Shown here: positions 20,893-31,803 of the stretch, one piece after another | Numbering within the stretch: position 1 is the stretch's first letter | How the letters are laid out: every line of letters begins with the position of its first letter | Source: Nannochloropsis oceanica | Lineage: Eukaryota > Sar > Eustigmatophyceae > Eustigmatales > Monodopsidaceae | DNA: 64,000 nt | NCBI GenBank assembly: GCA_004519485.1 | Contig: CP038112.1 | Coordinates: 496,001-560,000, forward strand | Reading direction: 5' to 3' | The notes under the pieces: model-generated | Told to the model about the DNA's origin: nothing | The model's database searches: none | What the model saw: the letters and a program-made list of their open reading frames with translations, nothing else | Translations under genes and position numbers: made by a program

Positions 20893-23800
20893 CTACGCAA
20901 ACGGCGCCCCCCTCGCAAACGGCCACGGCGTCATTTCCGACGGCAACCGCCATGCCTTCCGCTGCCACAATACCCTCCCTCCCTCCCTTCCTTCCTCCCC
21001 TCCATCCACCAACTTCAACGTTCTTCCGCCCGTTAACACTGCGCTCACATTGGCACTCCACGCGTCCCTCCCTCCATCACCCACAAACTTCACCATCGTC
21101 TTACTGCTCCAGACAGGGCCTCGGTGGAAGGAGGGATGAAGGCCACGATAAAGGACAAGGTTCCCGTCGGGCTGCATGTGGAGAAAGTAGGGGGAAGGAC
21201 AGAGAGAGAGCAGGGAGGCTTCTTCGCCTCGAGTGACGGGCAGGCCACAGGAGGACATGATTTGATTGGAGAGGAGGGGGGGACCGCCGGGTTTGAGCAT
21301 GTAGTGAGGGGATTGTGTCCAGGTGTCGGTGTATAAGGTAAGGGGGGAGGACGACGAGGAGAGGGAGGAAGAGAAAGAGGAGAAGTAGGTGGGGAGGAGA
21401 CTGGCGGTACTGGTGGAAGGGAGGGAAGGCGGAGAGGGAGGGGAGGGAGAGAATGCGTCCGCAGCGTGTGCCGGAAGGATGGTCGATGCAGTAGGCGCAG
21501 CAGCAGAAGCAGCATCAGCAGCTGATGGTATCGTGGGTGTTATGCCTCCTCTTCCTCTTCCTCCTTCTTTTCCTCCTCCTTTCCCCCCTTCTCCTGCTGC
21601 TGCTGCCGCTGCTGTTGTTGCGACAATAGAGGCAGGAGGAGAAAGAGAAGGAGAAAGAGAAGGAAGGGAGGGGAAGGCAGGGCCTCCGAGGAGGGCGAGG
21701 CAAGCGACCAAAGCCAACATGACTACCACCACACCAAAAAGATGAGGACGGTTCCAAAAATGGACCCACAGCATGTCTTCAAGCGACGCCTCCTCCTCCT
21801 CTTCCTCCACCACCACCTCTTCGTCCATCCCGCATTCCCCCTTGACGTTGCGTTTCATCTTCTCCTCCTTCTTTGCCACCAGGTGCACTGTCGTCTCCTC
21901 ATGCTCCTTCGCTGTGCTTGTCTGCACTTGCGGGACGAGGGAAGGGGGTCCGTCCTCCTCCTCCTCGTTCCCCGCCGTAAACAGAGCAGCGGCAGCAGCG
22001 GCGGGAGCAGCAGCAGCAGACACCTTCCCTTCCCCATCCTCATCGATGGACGAGGCAAAAGAAGGAAGGAAGGGAAGGAGGGAGGGAAGGCGGGAGGGAG
22101 CAATGGGCGACGCGCTCTCCTCCATCATATTCGCCGCCGTTGCCTTGGCCCGTGCAGGCGTCAGGGGCCCCTGTCGCTGCTCCTCCGCCTCCTCTTCCTT
22201 TTTCTTCTCCTGTCCCCACGTTTTGCTGCTACTGTCGTCCCTTCTCCTTCCCTCCTTCCCTCCCTCCTCCTCCTCTTCCTCTTCCTCCTCCTCTTCCTCC
22301 ACCTCCTCTCCCCCCCCCTGCGACGACGGCTGCCCTGGAGACGTCAGTCGTTCCTCCCACTCTTTTTCCTCCTCCTCCTCCTCCCGCTGTTGCTCGTCCT
22401 CCTCCTGCCCTTGCTCCTCATTCGCTTCCACAGCTTTCAATTTCCCCTCCCCTTCTTTGACACCCTCCTCCTCGTATTGCTCTCGCGCATGTTGGAATGG
22501 AAGCAGCTCGTCCCTCTCCTTCACGACTGCCTCCAAACGCTCCTCCACCTCCGTCACTCTCTTCATACACTCTGTCATCTCATGATGTTTCTCCGCTACC
22601 TCCGTCTTCAACATCGCCACCTCCCCCTCCTTCTCCCTCAGCGCCTGCTCACACACCAAGAACTCACTCCGTTCCTTCACCAACTTTTCCAACCTCCTCT
22701 CTGCTTTCTCCACCCTCCTCACGCACTCCTCCAGCTTTTCATCCTTTTCTCTTACTTCTTCCCCTCTTGCCTTACCCGTACAGAGAAGCTCGTCCCTCTC
22801 TTTCACTGTCCTTTCTAATTCCACCTCCAACGCCGACGTCTTCTCTTGGTGCTCCCGCAGCTGTCCCTTTATCTCCCTCATCTCCTCCGTCAAGGACCCT
22901 TCCGACTCCAAAAGCTCATCCCTCTCTTTCACTGTCCTTTCTAATTCCACCTCCAACGCCGACGTCTTCTCTTGGTACGCCGCCAGCTGTCCCTTTATCT
23001 CCCTCACCTCCTCCGTCAAGGACCCTTCCGACTCCAAAAGCTCATCCCTCTCTTTCACTGTCCTTTCTAATTCCACCTCCAACGCCGACGTCTTCTCTTG
23101 GTGCTCCCGCAGCTGCGCCTTTATCTCCTCCCATTCCCCCCCTTTCCCCCTCCTCTCCTTTTCCGAAGCAACGAGCTCGTCCTTCTCCCTCCCCACCCCC
23201 TCCAGCTCCCGCTCTAATGCTGACACTTTCTCAATAGACTCAGCCAGCTTCTCATTCCTCTCCACCAACTCCCTCTTCAATCCCTCCACCTCCCTCTTCA
23301 ACCCCTCCCCTGGTGCCGGCCCACTCAAAAGCAAGTCATCCCTCTCCTTCCTCACCCTCTTGAGCTCGTCCTCTGCGTCCGATAGGCTTGTGATGCAGTC
23401 CATCAGCCGGGCGTTCTTGTCCTCCACCTCCTCGACCAGGGCCTTCATCACTCCTTCCTTCGCCTTCACCTCTAATGCCAGCCTTCCTACCTGTGCGAGG
23501 AGAAAGGGTGCAGCAACACAAATACGTAATTATATAATAAACACAATCATACATGTTTAGATAATATAATCAAAGGAATAAATACAAAGAATGCAATACG
23601 ACAACTCACCTCTTCCTCTGTCTCCTTCAACTTCACTGACATGGCCAGCTCGGCAAATTTTTTCTTCGCAAGCTCATCCCTGAGCTTGCACGCCTGCCGC
23701 TTCATCTTGAAAACCTCCAAATTGAACTCCTCCTCCTCCTCCTCCTCCTCCTCCTCCTCCTCCTCCTCCTCCTCCTCCTCCTCCTCCTCCTCCTCTTCCT

Positions 23801-24944
23801 TCTCCTTTCCTACCTGCATCTCCCTTGTGGCAGTACTCGTCCCTTTATCCTCCTGTGTCACTCCTACGGCTGCGATAGATTCCTCGCCTTCCCCCCCTTC
23901 CTCCCCCCCCACCAGAGCGCGGAGGCACTTAGTGCACTGTAACCCCTCGTTCACCCCTTCCATCTGCAAAGCATCTTCCTTTACCCCTTCCTCCGTCCTT
24001 TCCTTCCCTTCCTCCTTCTCCTCCTTTTCACAGTGAGAAGAAGACGACGTCGCCCCACCGGCCGCCACCTGCCCCATCTTGCTTACAATGTCTTGTAACG
24101 CCACCAGGGCCTGCATTTCGAGGTCCTGCCCTCTCCCGCCTTCACTGCTACCACTCGTCACACTACTCACACAGGCCGAAGCGGTACTTCCATTTCCCCA
24201 AAATCCTCCTCCACCACCTCTACCTTCTCCTCCACCTATGGTACCACCAATCATCGCACTATCAGCCACGGCCCCGTCAGAGGAAATAGACGAAACAGTC
24301 GACGCGCCCGATAAAGAAGGCTGCCTCTCTCCTCCTCCTCCTCGTCCATCACCAGCACCACCATTTCTACATTCTTCTTCTTTTACCCCTTCCTTGTTGT
24401 AAAAACCAGCAACAGCAGGGACAGCAGCAGCAGAAGCCTTGCCGCCGATGGTGCCGATAGTCTTACCCACCATCCGCCCCCGCATTTCTTCCTTCTGATC
24501 TGTCAGAGCCTGTAGGAGAGAAATGGCTCGTGCGCGTCCTTCCCAAAAGCTTTTCGTAATGCGAACTTTTTCCTGGAAAGAGGGAAGGAGGGAGGGAGAA
24601 GGGGTTGGGTGAGAAGCGTTGGAATTACAGGCTCTTTCATTCTCCAACGCCTGTCCATCAGTCCCTCCCTCCCTCCTCACCTGCCGAATGGTTTCCAATT
24701 CTTCCGATTTTGCGGCCAGCTCAACCTTGAGCTGCATGCATTCTTGCTCGTACATCAAGCGGCGGATTCGGTCTAGCTCCCATTCGCGGGGGAGGGGTAA
24801 CCCGGAAGATGAAGGAGGAGCAGGGCCGGAGGAAGTTGGGGGGGGGGGGCGCCTTTTGGAGCCCATCCGCATGAACCAGGATGTCTTGGATTTGGAAGGG
24901 TTGTCACCACCTACTTCCCTCGTTGGGAATGCAAGAGACGGCAT
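20893..24944 (-). CDS. Large coiled-coil, single-TM protein with C-terminal bulb-lectin-like domain (paralogue A)
   Basis: Three exons, complement(20893..23490, 23610..24572, 24681..24944), 1274 residues; all joins are phase 0. The ATG at 24944 (MPSLAFPTREVG) is used because the frame upstream has no ATG. The order is: a short N-terminal coil (LKVELAAKSEELETIRQ), a disordered Ser/Gly region, a run of Glu, then a long coiled coil (about 385-760) starting KLRDELAKKKFAELAMSVKL and including three near-identical 42-residue units. An acidic spacer leads to one membrane helix at about 986-1010 (FGVVVVMLALVACLALLGG). The remaining 260 residues include MLKPGGPPLLSNQ, the bulb-lectin sugar motif QPDGNLVLY (21148-21174), GPVWSS and a PWPF terminus. 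With no signal peptide, the coil should face the cytosol and the lectin part the lumen, as in a golgin-like tether. The relative is at 32245. Confidence 0.82.
22789..23166 (-). repeat. Three tandem 126-bp coding repeats
   Basis: Units start at 22789, 22915 and 23041 with exact 126-base spacing, encoding 42 residues each (six heptads: TSALEVELERTVKERDELL core). They are nearly identical at the DNA level, and the third diverges after about 80 bases. This implies recent duplication or conversion within the coiled-coil region. Confidence 0.9.
23728..23793 (-). repeat. Pure (TCC)22 microsatellite encoding poly-Glu
   Basis: Sixty-six bases of uninterrupted TCC, read on the minus strand as GAG codons inside exon 2 of paralogue A. 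A candidate for length variation between strains. Confidence 0.92.
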
Positions 24945-25608
24945 GCCTGTGTAGTGCGGGTGGAAAATGAGGAACGATGGGATGGGGGTGTGTTGTGGGC
25001 GCCTCAATGATGATGGGCCAAGCAAGAGGAGAGCTCTGAACAGGCAGCAGAGGGCACGGACGTCTCTAGGTCTGGTAAATATAAGGAAGTCTCTAGGTCT
25101 GGTAAATATATACGTGTGTACAGCGATGGGAGAGAGTGACCGTTCACACCGACAAATGAGTGACCACCCCTATGATTGGCTGCCTGGGATTAGATGAGCA
25201 CGTTGAGGCAAAATCACCTCAACATGCGGGCCCTCGATACTCCTGGGAGCTTCCTAGTGTCCCCTTCAGCACCAATAGAATCTCAAGTAGCTCTTACTCG
25301 TTCAGACGGTCTTGTAGCACCCCCAGACATGTGTTTTCAAAAGGAAATTCATAAAACGACTCGGCGATGGGTGCCCGCGGCAATCCGTCATCATGGTTGA
25401 GCAGCCCTGATCCTTGCTTGCTCCCTTTTGAGTGCTGACCACATCTCCATTTCTACATTTACATACCCGGCAACCTCTTACAAAAAAAATCTATATACAT
25501 ATTCATGGACAGGGCTTACTATTTCATCGTGTCTTGCAGTCTAGCGGGGGCCTTTGGGCTCGACATTGATTGTTCCGGCTTCTACGTCCCACTATCCTAC
25601 TTCCTCTC
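24945..25608. promoter_or_regulatory. Divergent promoter region, paralogue A / Cwc2-like gene
   Basis: A 664-base spacer between two divergently transcribed genes. It contains a direct repeat at about 25065-25111 (TCTCTAGGTCTGGTAAATATA twice, 27 bases apart) and no gene. Confidence 0.55.
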
Positions 25609-27595
25609 ATGGCGGCACCACGCGGCTTTGAGGACGTGACACGGCGGGATCTTACTGGTATTGCCACACTTGGGTATGTATCTACGTCTGCATTTGTATA
25701 TTAATTGTTTGAACGGGTCGCATGTGTCGCTGGCCGGCGTGCATTTATCCCCTTTCTTCGCGCTTGCGCTCCACCACCCTGTACTTGCCGCCCAGCATTC
25801 CAACAAGAATACACCGCCCGAACGCCCTTCAATTATGTGTGCCTGCTTCGATACTGTCATCATTCCTTTCCTTTCCTCCCGTTCCCCCTCTGTCCATCGA
25901 CTCGAGTTTCCCATTTCCTACCCCACAACCACTCCCAACAGCGACCTCGGTGCCTCTTACACCGTCTACGAACGCAACTGGGCGTGCCCGAAATGCAAAT
26001 TCGACAACTATGCGTCCAAGCAAAAATGTAACCGCTGTCGGGCCGCTAAACCCGAAGGCACCGAGCACATCCTTCCTTCCTCCCTCCCTTCCTCCTCCTC
26101 TGTCCACGCCTGGCGGGAGACCGTGGACGTGACGTCACAACAACTGTACTACTACCACACCGAAACGGGAGAGGTCCGTTGGGATCGCCCTCCAGAGATG
26201 GGACAGGCGCCCATGGCCTCAGGATGGTACGGTCGAGGTGCCGCTGGAGGAAGGGCTGCCCAACAGTATCAGCAGCAGAACGAGGAGTACCTCAAGAGGC
26301 CGGCGAGGAAACAAAAGGCGTTTATTGAGGCAGGACGATCCGTGCTGGAGGGGGCAAATGAGTACAACATCTGGTACGGAAAATACACGGGGGAGCACTG
26401 GAGGCAGGGCAAGGGAAGAGACCCAGCTGAAACTAGGTGTGTGGTCAAGACAGACGCGGGATGGACCAAGGCGGATAAGATTGATAGTAAATCCAAGTTC
26501 TTCTGCATCCATTTCGCCCGCGGTGGCTGTGCACGAGGGCACGAATGCCAATACTTCCATCGGATCCCGACGGTGGACGATGATAAGACGGCGGGGGAGT
26601 TGCATGATTGTTTCGGGAGGGAGCGACACGCGGGACACAGGGACGACATGGACGGCGTGGGTTCCTTCACCCACCCATCACGCACGCTGTATGTGGGGGG
26701 GATTGTGAAAGCGGCGTACAAGGACCAAAGGGAGGTAGAGGAGGTGGTAAGGACGCAGTTCGGGGAGTGGGGGGAGGTGGAGCACGTGAATTTCGTGCCT
26801 CGGATCTCGGCGGCTTTCGTCAGGTAAGGGAAGGAGGGAGGGAGGAAAGTCGTGTCAGCAAGCAAGAGTTACATTCCCTCCTTCCCTCCTTCCCTCCCTC
26901 CCCTCCCTAGGTTTCGCCTTCGCAGCAATTGCGAATTCTGCAAGGAAGCAATGAGCAATCAAGCATTACTCGGAAAAGAAACGCTGAATGTTAAGTGGGC
27001 CTCTGACGACCCCAACCCCGTCGCGCAAGAAGCAGTCGCTCGTTCCAACCTCGACGCGGCCATGCTGATGATGCAGCAGCAAGGTGTGAGCTTACAACCG
27101 ACTGCCTTTGATTACCCGGAGAGGTACATTCTGCCGGTGCCGAAAAAGGCCAGGGTTGAGGGAGGGGGGGAGGGAGGGGGGGGGGGCGGGATGGCGTACC
27201 CTGATACGGATGGGCAGTATGAAGGAAGGGCGGGAGAATGTGAGGGAAGCGAGGAGTGGAAGGCGGTGTTCGATCCAAGGTATGGTGCGTATTACTATAT
27301 GCATGTCAAAACGGGGGAGGTGACGTGGACGAAGCCGGAGGGGACGAGGGAGCAAGGGAAGGAAGGCGTGACAGAAACGATGCGTGGTGATGCGGACGTC
27401 ATTTCTCCTCCTCCTCCTGCCGTAGTCGATAATGTTCTTGTTACTGCTGTGGAAAAGGAGGGGATGGGCGAAGAGGGAGGGCTAGATGGAGATAGAGATA
27501 GAGATGGTGGGGGAAACGAGGTAGGAAGCCAGGAGGAGAAGGAATCAGGAGCACCTCGACCACCAGCGCCATCAGCACTGGAAGAAAACAAATGA
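25609..27595 (+). CDS. Cwc2/RBM22-type spliceosome protein with added RanBP2 zinc finger and two WW domains
   Basis: Three exons, 25609..25673, 25942..26823 and 26911..27595, 543 residues (MAAPRGFEDVTRRDLTGIAT start). Domains in order: RanBP2-type zinc finger at about 34-58 (WACPKCKFDNYASKQKCNRC); WW at about 74-108 (QQLYYYHTETGEVRWDRPPE); the Cwc2 Torus/CCCH region at about 150-225 (EYNIWYGKYTGEHWRQGKGR and FCIHFARGGCARGHECQYFH); an RRM at about 265-350 with RNP2 LYVGGI, split by intron 2; and a second WW at about 431-461 (AYYYMHVKTGEVTWTKPEG). Cwc2 in yeast contacts U6 and the intron in the Prp19-associated complex and helps form the catalytic core. The core is convincing. The extra zinc finger and WW pair are not in yeast Cwc2 or human RBM22 and suggest additional RNA and proline-rich contacts. 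Confidence 0.87.
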
Positions 27596-27770
27596 CAAGT
27601 AAATATAAGGAAAAAAAATAGTTGTACTGTATGTGTAAAGAGAAGTTGCGTCATCCAATGATGTGCTCCTCCTATACTTTTGTCTCCTGTTCCCTCCCCC
27701 TTTCCTCCTCTCCGCATCGCCGCCTTTCTACAAAAACTCCGCCTCCTCCGCCCGCCCTCCCTCCTTACTA

Positions 27771-28735
27771 TCAAAGCGTCGCCCCCCCGCTCTCGATCGC
27801 CTCAATCTCCTTTTCGCTCAACGAAGGCCTTCCAAACATGGCTGGCATCTCATCAAACGTTTTGGAACCCGGTGTGCTTTTAAGGTCTTCATACCTTCCA
27901 GGCGCGGGCCCTGTTGCTGCTGCTCCTGTCCTTGCCATTTGGGCAGCAGACGCAGCAGCAGGAATGTCCTTGCCAATCAAGGACCGCTTCCCCAAAAATT
28001 TGATGAGAGGCTTTCGTTGCACTTCTGATGCGGTTGTAGGAGCAGGATCAGAGGCAGGAGCAGAGGCAGGAGCAGGAACAGAGGCAGGAGCAGCATCAGG
28101 AGCAGCAATAGAGGGGACTAATTTCTGGGCAGCTGAAGGAGCGGAGGCGGAGGCAGTGGCACTTGTATCAATCTTGAGGAGATTGGCACCGACATCAACA
28201 TTATCGTCCACGGCTGCGAATTGCTCGACGAGAATGCCCTTGTCTTTCGCTCGAATGTCAACAGAGACCTTGTCTGTCTCTATGACCACCACAACATCGT
28301 CCAGTGCAACCACGTCCCCAACATTCTTCTCCCACGACTTGATGGTACCCTCCGTAATCGAGTCACCCATGCTACGATTTTGTTGTGGAAGTGAAATGGA
28401 AATGAATGAATGAGAATGTCGTCTTGCCTTGTCTAGACGATTCGCATCTCTTCCTTCTCTGCTTGACCCACATACCTGGGAACCGTCATGACCACCTCTG
28501 CCATCATGCGACTGGATGTTGACGCATGAAACGCCCGCGTCCATACTAAGCTATTGTTCGACTGTTGCTGCCGATGTTTCTGTAGATGCTGCTGCCGCTG
28601 AGTGGTGAGGTTTGCCAGGGAGGCAAGGCCTAGCCTTCTTGATCCTCCAACTGCCGCCGCTGCTCCAGCGGACACACTGGGCGACGCTGCAAGAACAAGC
28701 CGCCTTCTCAGCACCACCATTGCCACCTGCAGCAT
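27771..28735 (-). CDS. Fusion of a lipoyl domain with KGD4/MRPS36 (2-oxoglutarate dehydrogenase adaptor)
   Basis: Two exons, complement(27771..28371, 28476..28735), 286 residues. Residues 1 to about 80 are Arg/Ser/Ala-rich with RAFHAST, a mitochondrial presequence. Residues about 82-157 are a DLST-type lipoyl domain: SMGDSITEGTIKSWEKNVGD and, at Lys121, IETDKVSVDI, the lipoylation site. An Ala/Pro linker (158-205) follows. The last 80 residues are not the E2 catalytic core: they read KPLIKFLGKRS (207-217) and PGSKTFDEMPAMFGRPSLSE then EIEAIESGGA. This matches yeast Kgd4 (PMIKFVGTRHP and LPARFRYKPINEHELESINSGGAW) and human MRPS36 (PLIRFPDRR and LPQKYRRKLVSQEEMEFIQRGG). KGD4 recruits E3 to the oxoglutarate dehydrogenase core, so this would be an E3-recruiting subunit with its own swinging arm. 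No HxxxDG acyltransferase motif is present. Confidence 0.86.
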
Positions 28736-29446
28736 AATTGTCTTGTGCTATCGTCTGTGAGTGGGCGATCGATTTTCGACAGGGTGAATGAGATGCGGAA
28801 ATGCGGGCACAAGGCAGATGAGAGCGAACTTGCGAGACATCTCTCCCGCGAAACTTCAACCTTTCTGCGCGACAGCAACATGTTAGCCACAACACAGGTT
28901 ATTTTAAGCTTTCTTCATTTGTTTCTTTGTGCAGACTATTACCCACAACATGCACTCCAAGAGGGATCACAGGGACACATACGTGTCACCTTTTTTGTCA
29001 GCTCAATTTATGCACAAACAATCCTTCCCTCGATCAGCCAACGCCGACCTCCCCATTCCCATATTCCGCTTCACATTCTTCCGCTCTCTGTCTCAATCAC
29101 GGACAAAATCTGATATGAGCCTCTATCGCCCCGTTATATCCCTCTTACCACTTTTAATAAGGTCTTATTTATTTTTCAACTAAGATCCGCCGGGTACAGC
29201 GACTCTTACGCCTTGTTCCCTTTTGGGTCCTCATCATATGCACTCGCTTCCCCAAACAAAGGAACAAACCGAAGGAATATAGATCACAGCCAGGCTTACT
29301 GTCGGCGATCAACCTGCCTCCTTTTTATGCTATGATCATCCACGCGCATCATCATGGCATCATAAGCACAAACGGTGACTACCGGTAGTCGCCCGTCCTT
29401 ACCCTCCTTCCTTCCCTCCTTCCCTCCCTCCTTTTCCACCCTCCTT
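28736..29446. other. Intergenic region, no gene seen
   Basis: 5' flank of the lipoyl-KGD4 gene and 3' flank of the RBR gene. T-rich and AT-richer than the neighbours from 28860 to 29180; no coding signal beyond short frames. Confidence 0.5.
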
Positions 29447-31803
29447 CTACTCCCCATCCAAGTCCAAGAATTGCATTGCCAACAGCATAGGCGCAAGCAT
29501 AAATGATATTTGCAATCGCCGTCGTCGGCTCGCCCGGACCACAAACACAAACAGGACGAAGGGCATCCACAGCACCTGTAGCAACAACGACGCGGACAAC
29601 ACGATCGGCGCCGAGCCCAAAAAGACGAACACATATACGAGACCCATCGCGCCATTTCCCTGCCTGAAAGTCCGGCTCCCACTTACCAGCGGAAAGATCA
29701 GATCACACATCTGCCAGTGCCCTCCCAAGCACGAAACTGCCGCCGGTGACCCGGCGCAGAGCTTCGAAAGAGACGCCCAAATCACCCCTACCGGCAGCCA
29801 CAACGCAGATCCTAAGAGCGCCACCACCATCCCCAACAGCATCGGCCCCGGCAACAGAATCAATGCCAGCAGCACACGGAAGACTCGACAAAGCGGTGCA
29901 ATGAAACCACAACAGCACCCGTGAGCCCCTCCTCCAAAGTCCACGAATTGCGAACCGGGACACCCGAAAATGTTGGTAGGAGAGTAGTGGAAAGGCGTAT
30001 AGCGCTGATCACACAACCAGCACCATTCATAGCGGCACGAAATGCACGAAATATGATTGCACCCACCATCCTTCTCTATTGGCGCCTTGCACTGGGGACA
30101 AGGCTTACTAATCCTCTTTACCGTCGAGGCACTTGCCCGCTCCACTGCTCGCATCTGCCGCTTGTACTGACGGCAACTATGTCTCCCTTCCCCCCTCCGC
30201 CCTTCCCACCGTCTCACTTCGTCCATTGCATGGGCCGTGGCGTGCAGAAAACAAAATTTCAATCCACAGGAGGGACAGGTGAGGGAGGGACGGTGCTTTG
30301 AACCGCCCTTGACGAGGGTGTGGCAGGAAGGGCACTCACGGAGAGAGGGCTCGGCGAGAAGGGTGGCGCGATGTTGGTGCTTCGCTAGGATGGCAGGGTC
30401 GACGATCTTGTGGAGATGATCGTCGCTGTTAGGGGAGGGGAAAGCAGGAGGTACAGAGCGTTTGAGGGAGGAAGAGAGGGAGAGAGGGAGAAAGGGAGTG
30501 TATAGGATGGCTTGCCTGAACAGGAGCACTCACCCAAAAACAAAATTGCAACCTGCATCACCCCGCATGGGACAAGGATGTCCTGCCCGACCCTCGTGGA
30601 TGCGTGTCTCTAAGTACGTTTTGATGCACCTTCCACAATAGGAATGAGGGCAATAGTGAGAAGAGGGACTTAGGAAGGATGCAGAGGAGGAAGAAACGGC
30701 AGGGCGCGGAGGCTGCGGAGGGGGGGCAAGAGGGGGAAAAGAACCCGCTCTCATAGTACTGCTGTGACTGGAAGAAGAAGAAGGAGAAGGAGGAGGCATC
30801 GTCCATGGGAGTTTCTTATCCATCGGAAACTCATCGTAGCAAATCAGGCAGATAGCGTGCCCATTGTTTTCCTCCTGTTCGTCGTCATTCTCCCCTAACG
30901 TAGCGTTGGTGGTGCTGCAGGCGTCCCCTGTCTCCAGGTCCACGTCCTCAAACTCATCCTCGTCCTCGCCCTCGTCCTTGTAGCTGCAGCGACAACTGTG
31001 AATACTGTCACTGTTGCTACTGTTGCTGCTGCTGCTGCTGGTGGTGGTGTTGGACACGGGCTCTTCTGGTACCGACGTTGACGGTAGCGACGGCGGCGGA
31101 GGGGAGGGCGAGGAGAGGGGGACGGTAAGCTGGTGCACGAAGGCCTTGATGGTAGAGTGGGCGCGCATGTCCGCGCTGGCCTAGGGAAAGATGGCGGGAG
31201 AGGAAAGGTGGAGAAAATTGAACGCCGTTTTCACGTTCCTTTGTAAGAAGGATATTGTCCGAAGAAGACAGGCAAGATGAGACAGGGTAAAGCGGGGACA
31301 AGACAGCGGAAGGGGTCAAGTAACAAATGAGGGCAATGAGGATAGTGCAAGTGGGCTAGCTGAGCTGCACAAGTCTGGAAGATATGCTATTTTGCGCTCT
31401 TTGGCGAGTGCATTCGTAGCAAAGGAATGTACACCACAACACACAAGCATACCCTCATAGCACTTGCAGTGGCTGTCGAGGAGGAGGAGGGCCCACCGGT
31501 AGCACTACCCCCTCCACTTTCCAGCACATCATCGCAGCTATTGTTGTCCCCAGCAGCGAGATAATAGTCATCGTGTATCCAGGCCTCCATCATTTTTGCT
31601 TGTTGATCGTATACAGCCTCGCGCGGCACCTGAATGTCGCGTGGGGGGTGGGGAGGTCGACGCTGTGGGTTTGGAAGGGAAAAGAAAATTAGAGTCCCCG
31701 ATAAGAAGGCAACTGGGGGCACAAATGCGAATGAAATAATGTCCTCTCTGCGGGTACATACTAATGTGCGCAGCGTAGGACTGACCACACTGTGCACGTG
31801 CAT
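29447..31803 (-). CDS. RING-between-RING (RBR) E3 ubiquitin ligase with C-terminal membrane segments
   Basis: At least four exons, complement(29447..30425, 30534..31180, 31453..31662, 31762..31803), 625 residues if the ATG at 31803 is used. The frame is open further up to about 31945 without an ATG, so an upstream exon may exist. RING1 starts CLICYDEFPMDKK and, after a Ser/Pro insert, continues HYCPHSYCGRCIKTYLETR. The IBR region has LRECPSCHTLVKGG, LTCPSCGLKFC and HATAHAM. RING2 reads CPQCKAPIEKDGGCNHISC, and the Cys of GGCNH is the expected thioester-forming residue. After RING2 lie three or four hydrophobic helices (from about residue 470), resembling the RNF19/RNF144 type of membrane-bound RBR ligases. 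RBR enzymes accept ubiquitin from E2 onto RING2 before transfer. Targets are unknown; an ER or endomembrane location is inferred. Confidence 0.85.

Noticed and set aside
21742-22818. Long plus-strand frames (up to 358 codons) over paralogue A
   Set aside because: They are Leu/Ser/Pro-rich mirror images of Glu-, Lys- and Arg-rich coil codons, and the minus-strand gene has clear splice sites, TM and lectin motif.
22789-23166. Regularly spaced repeats considered as a CRISPR-like array
   Set aside because: Units are contiguous 126-base coding repeats in a heptad coil of a eukaryotic gene, with no spacers and no cas genes.
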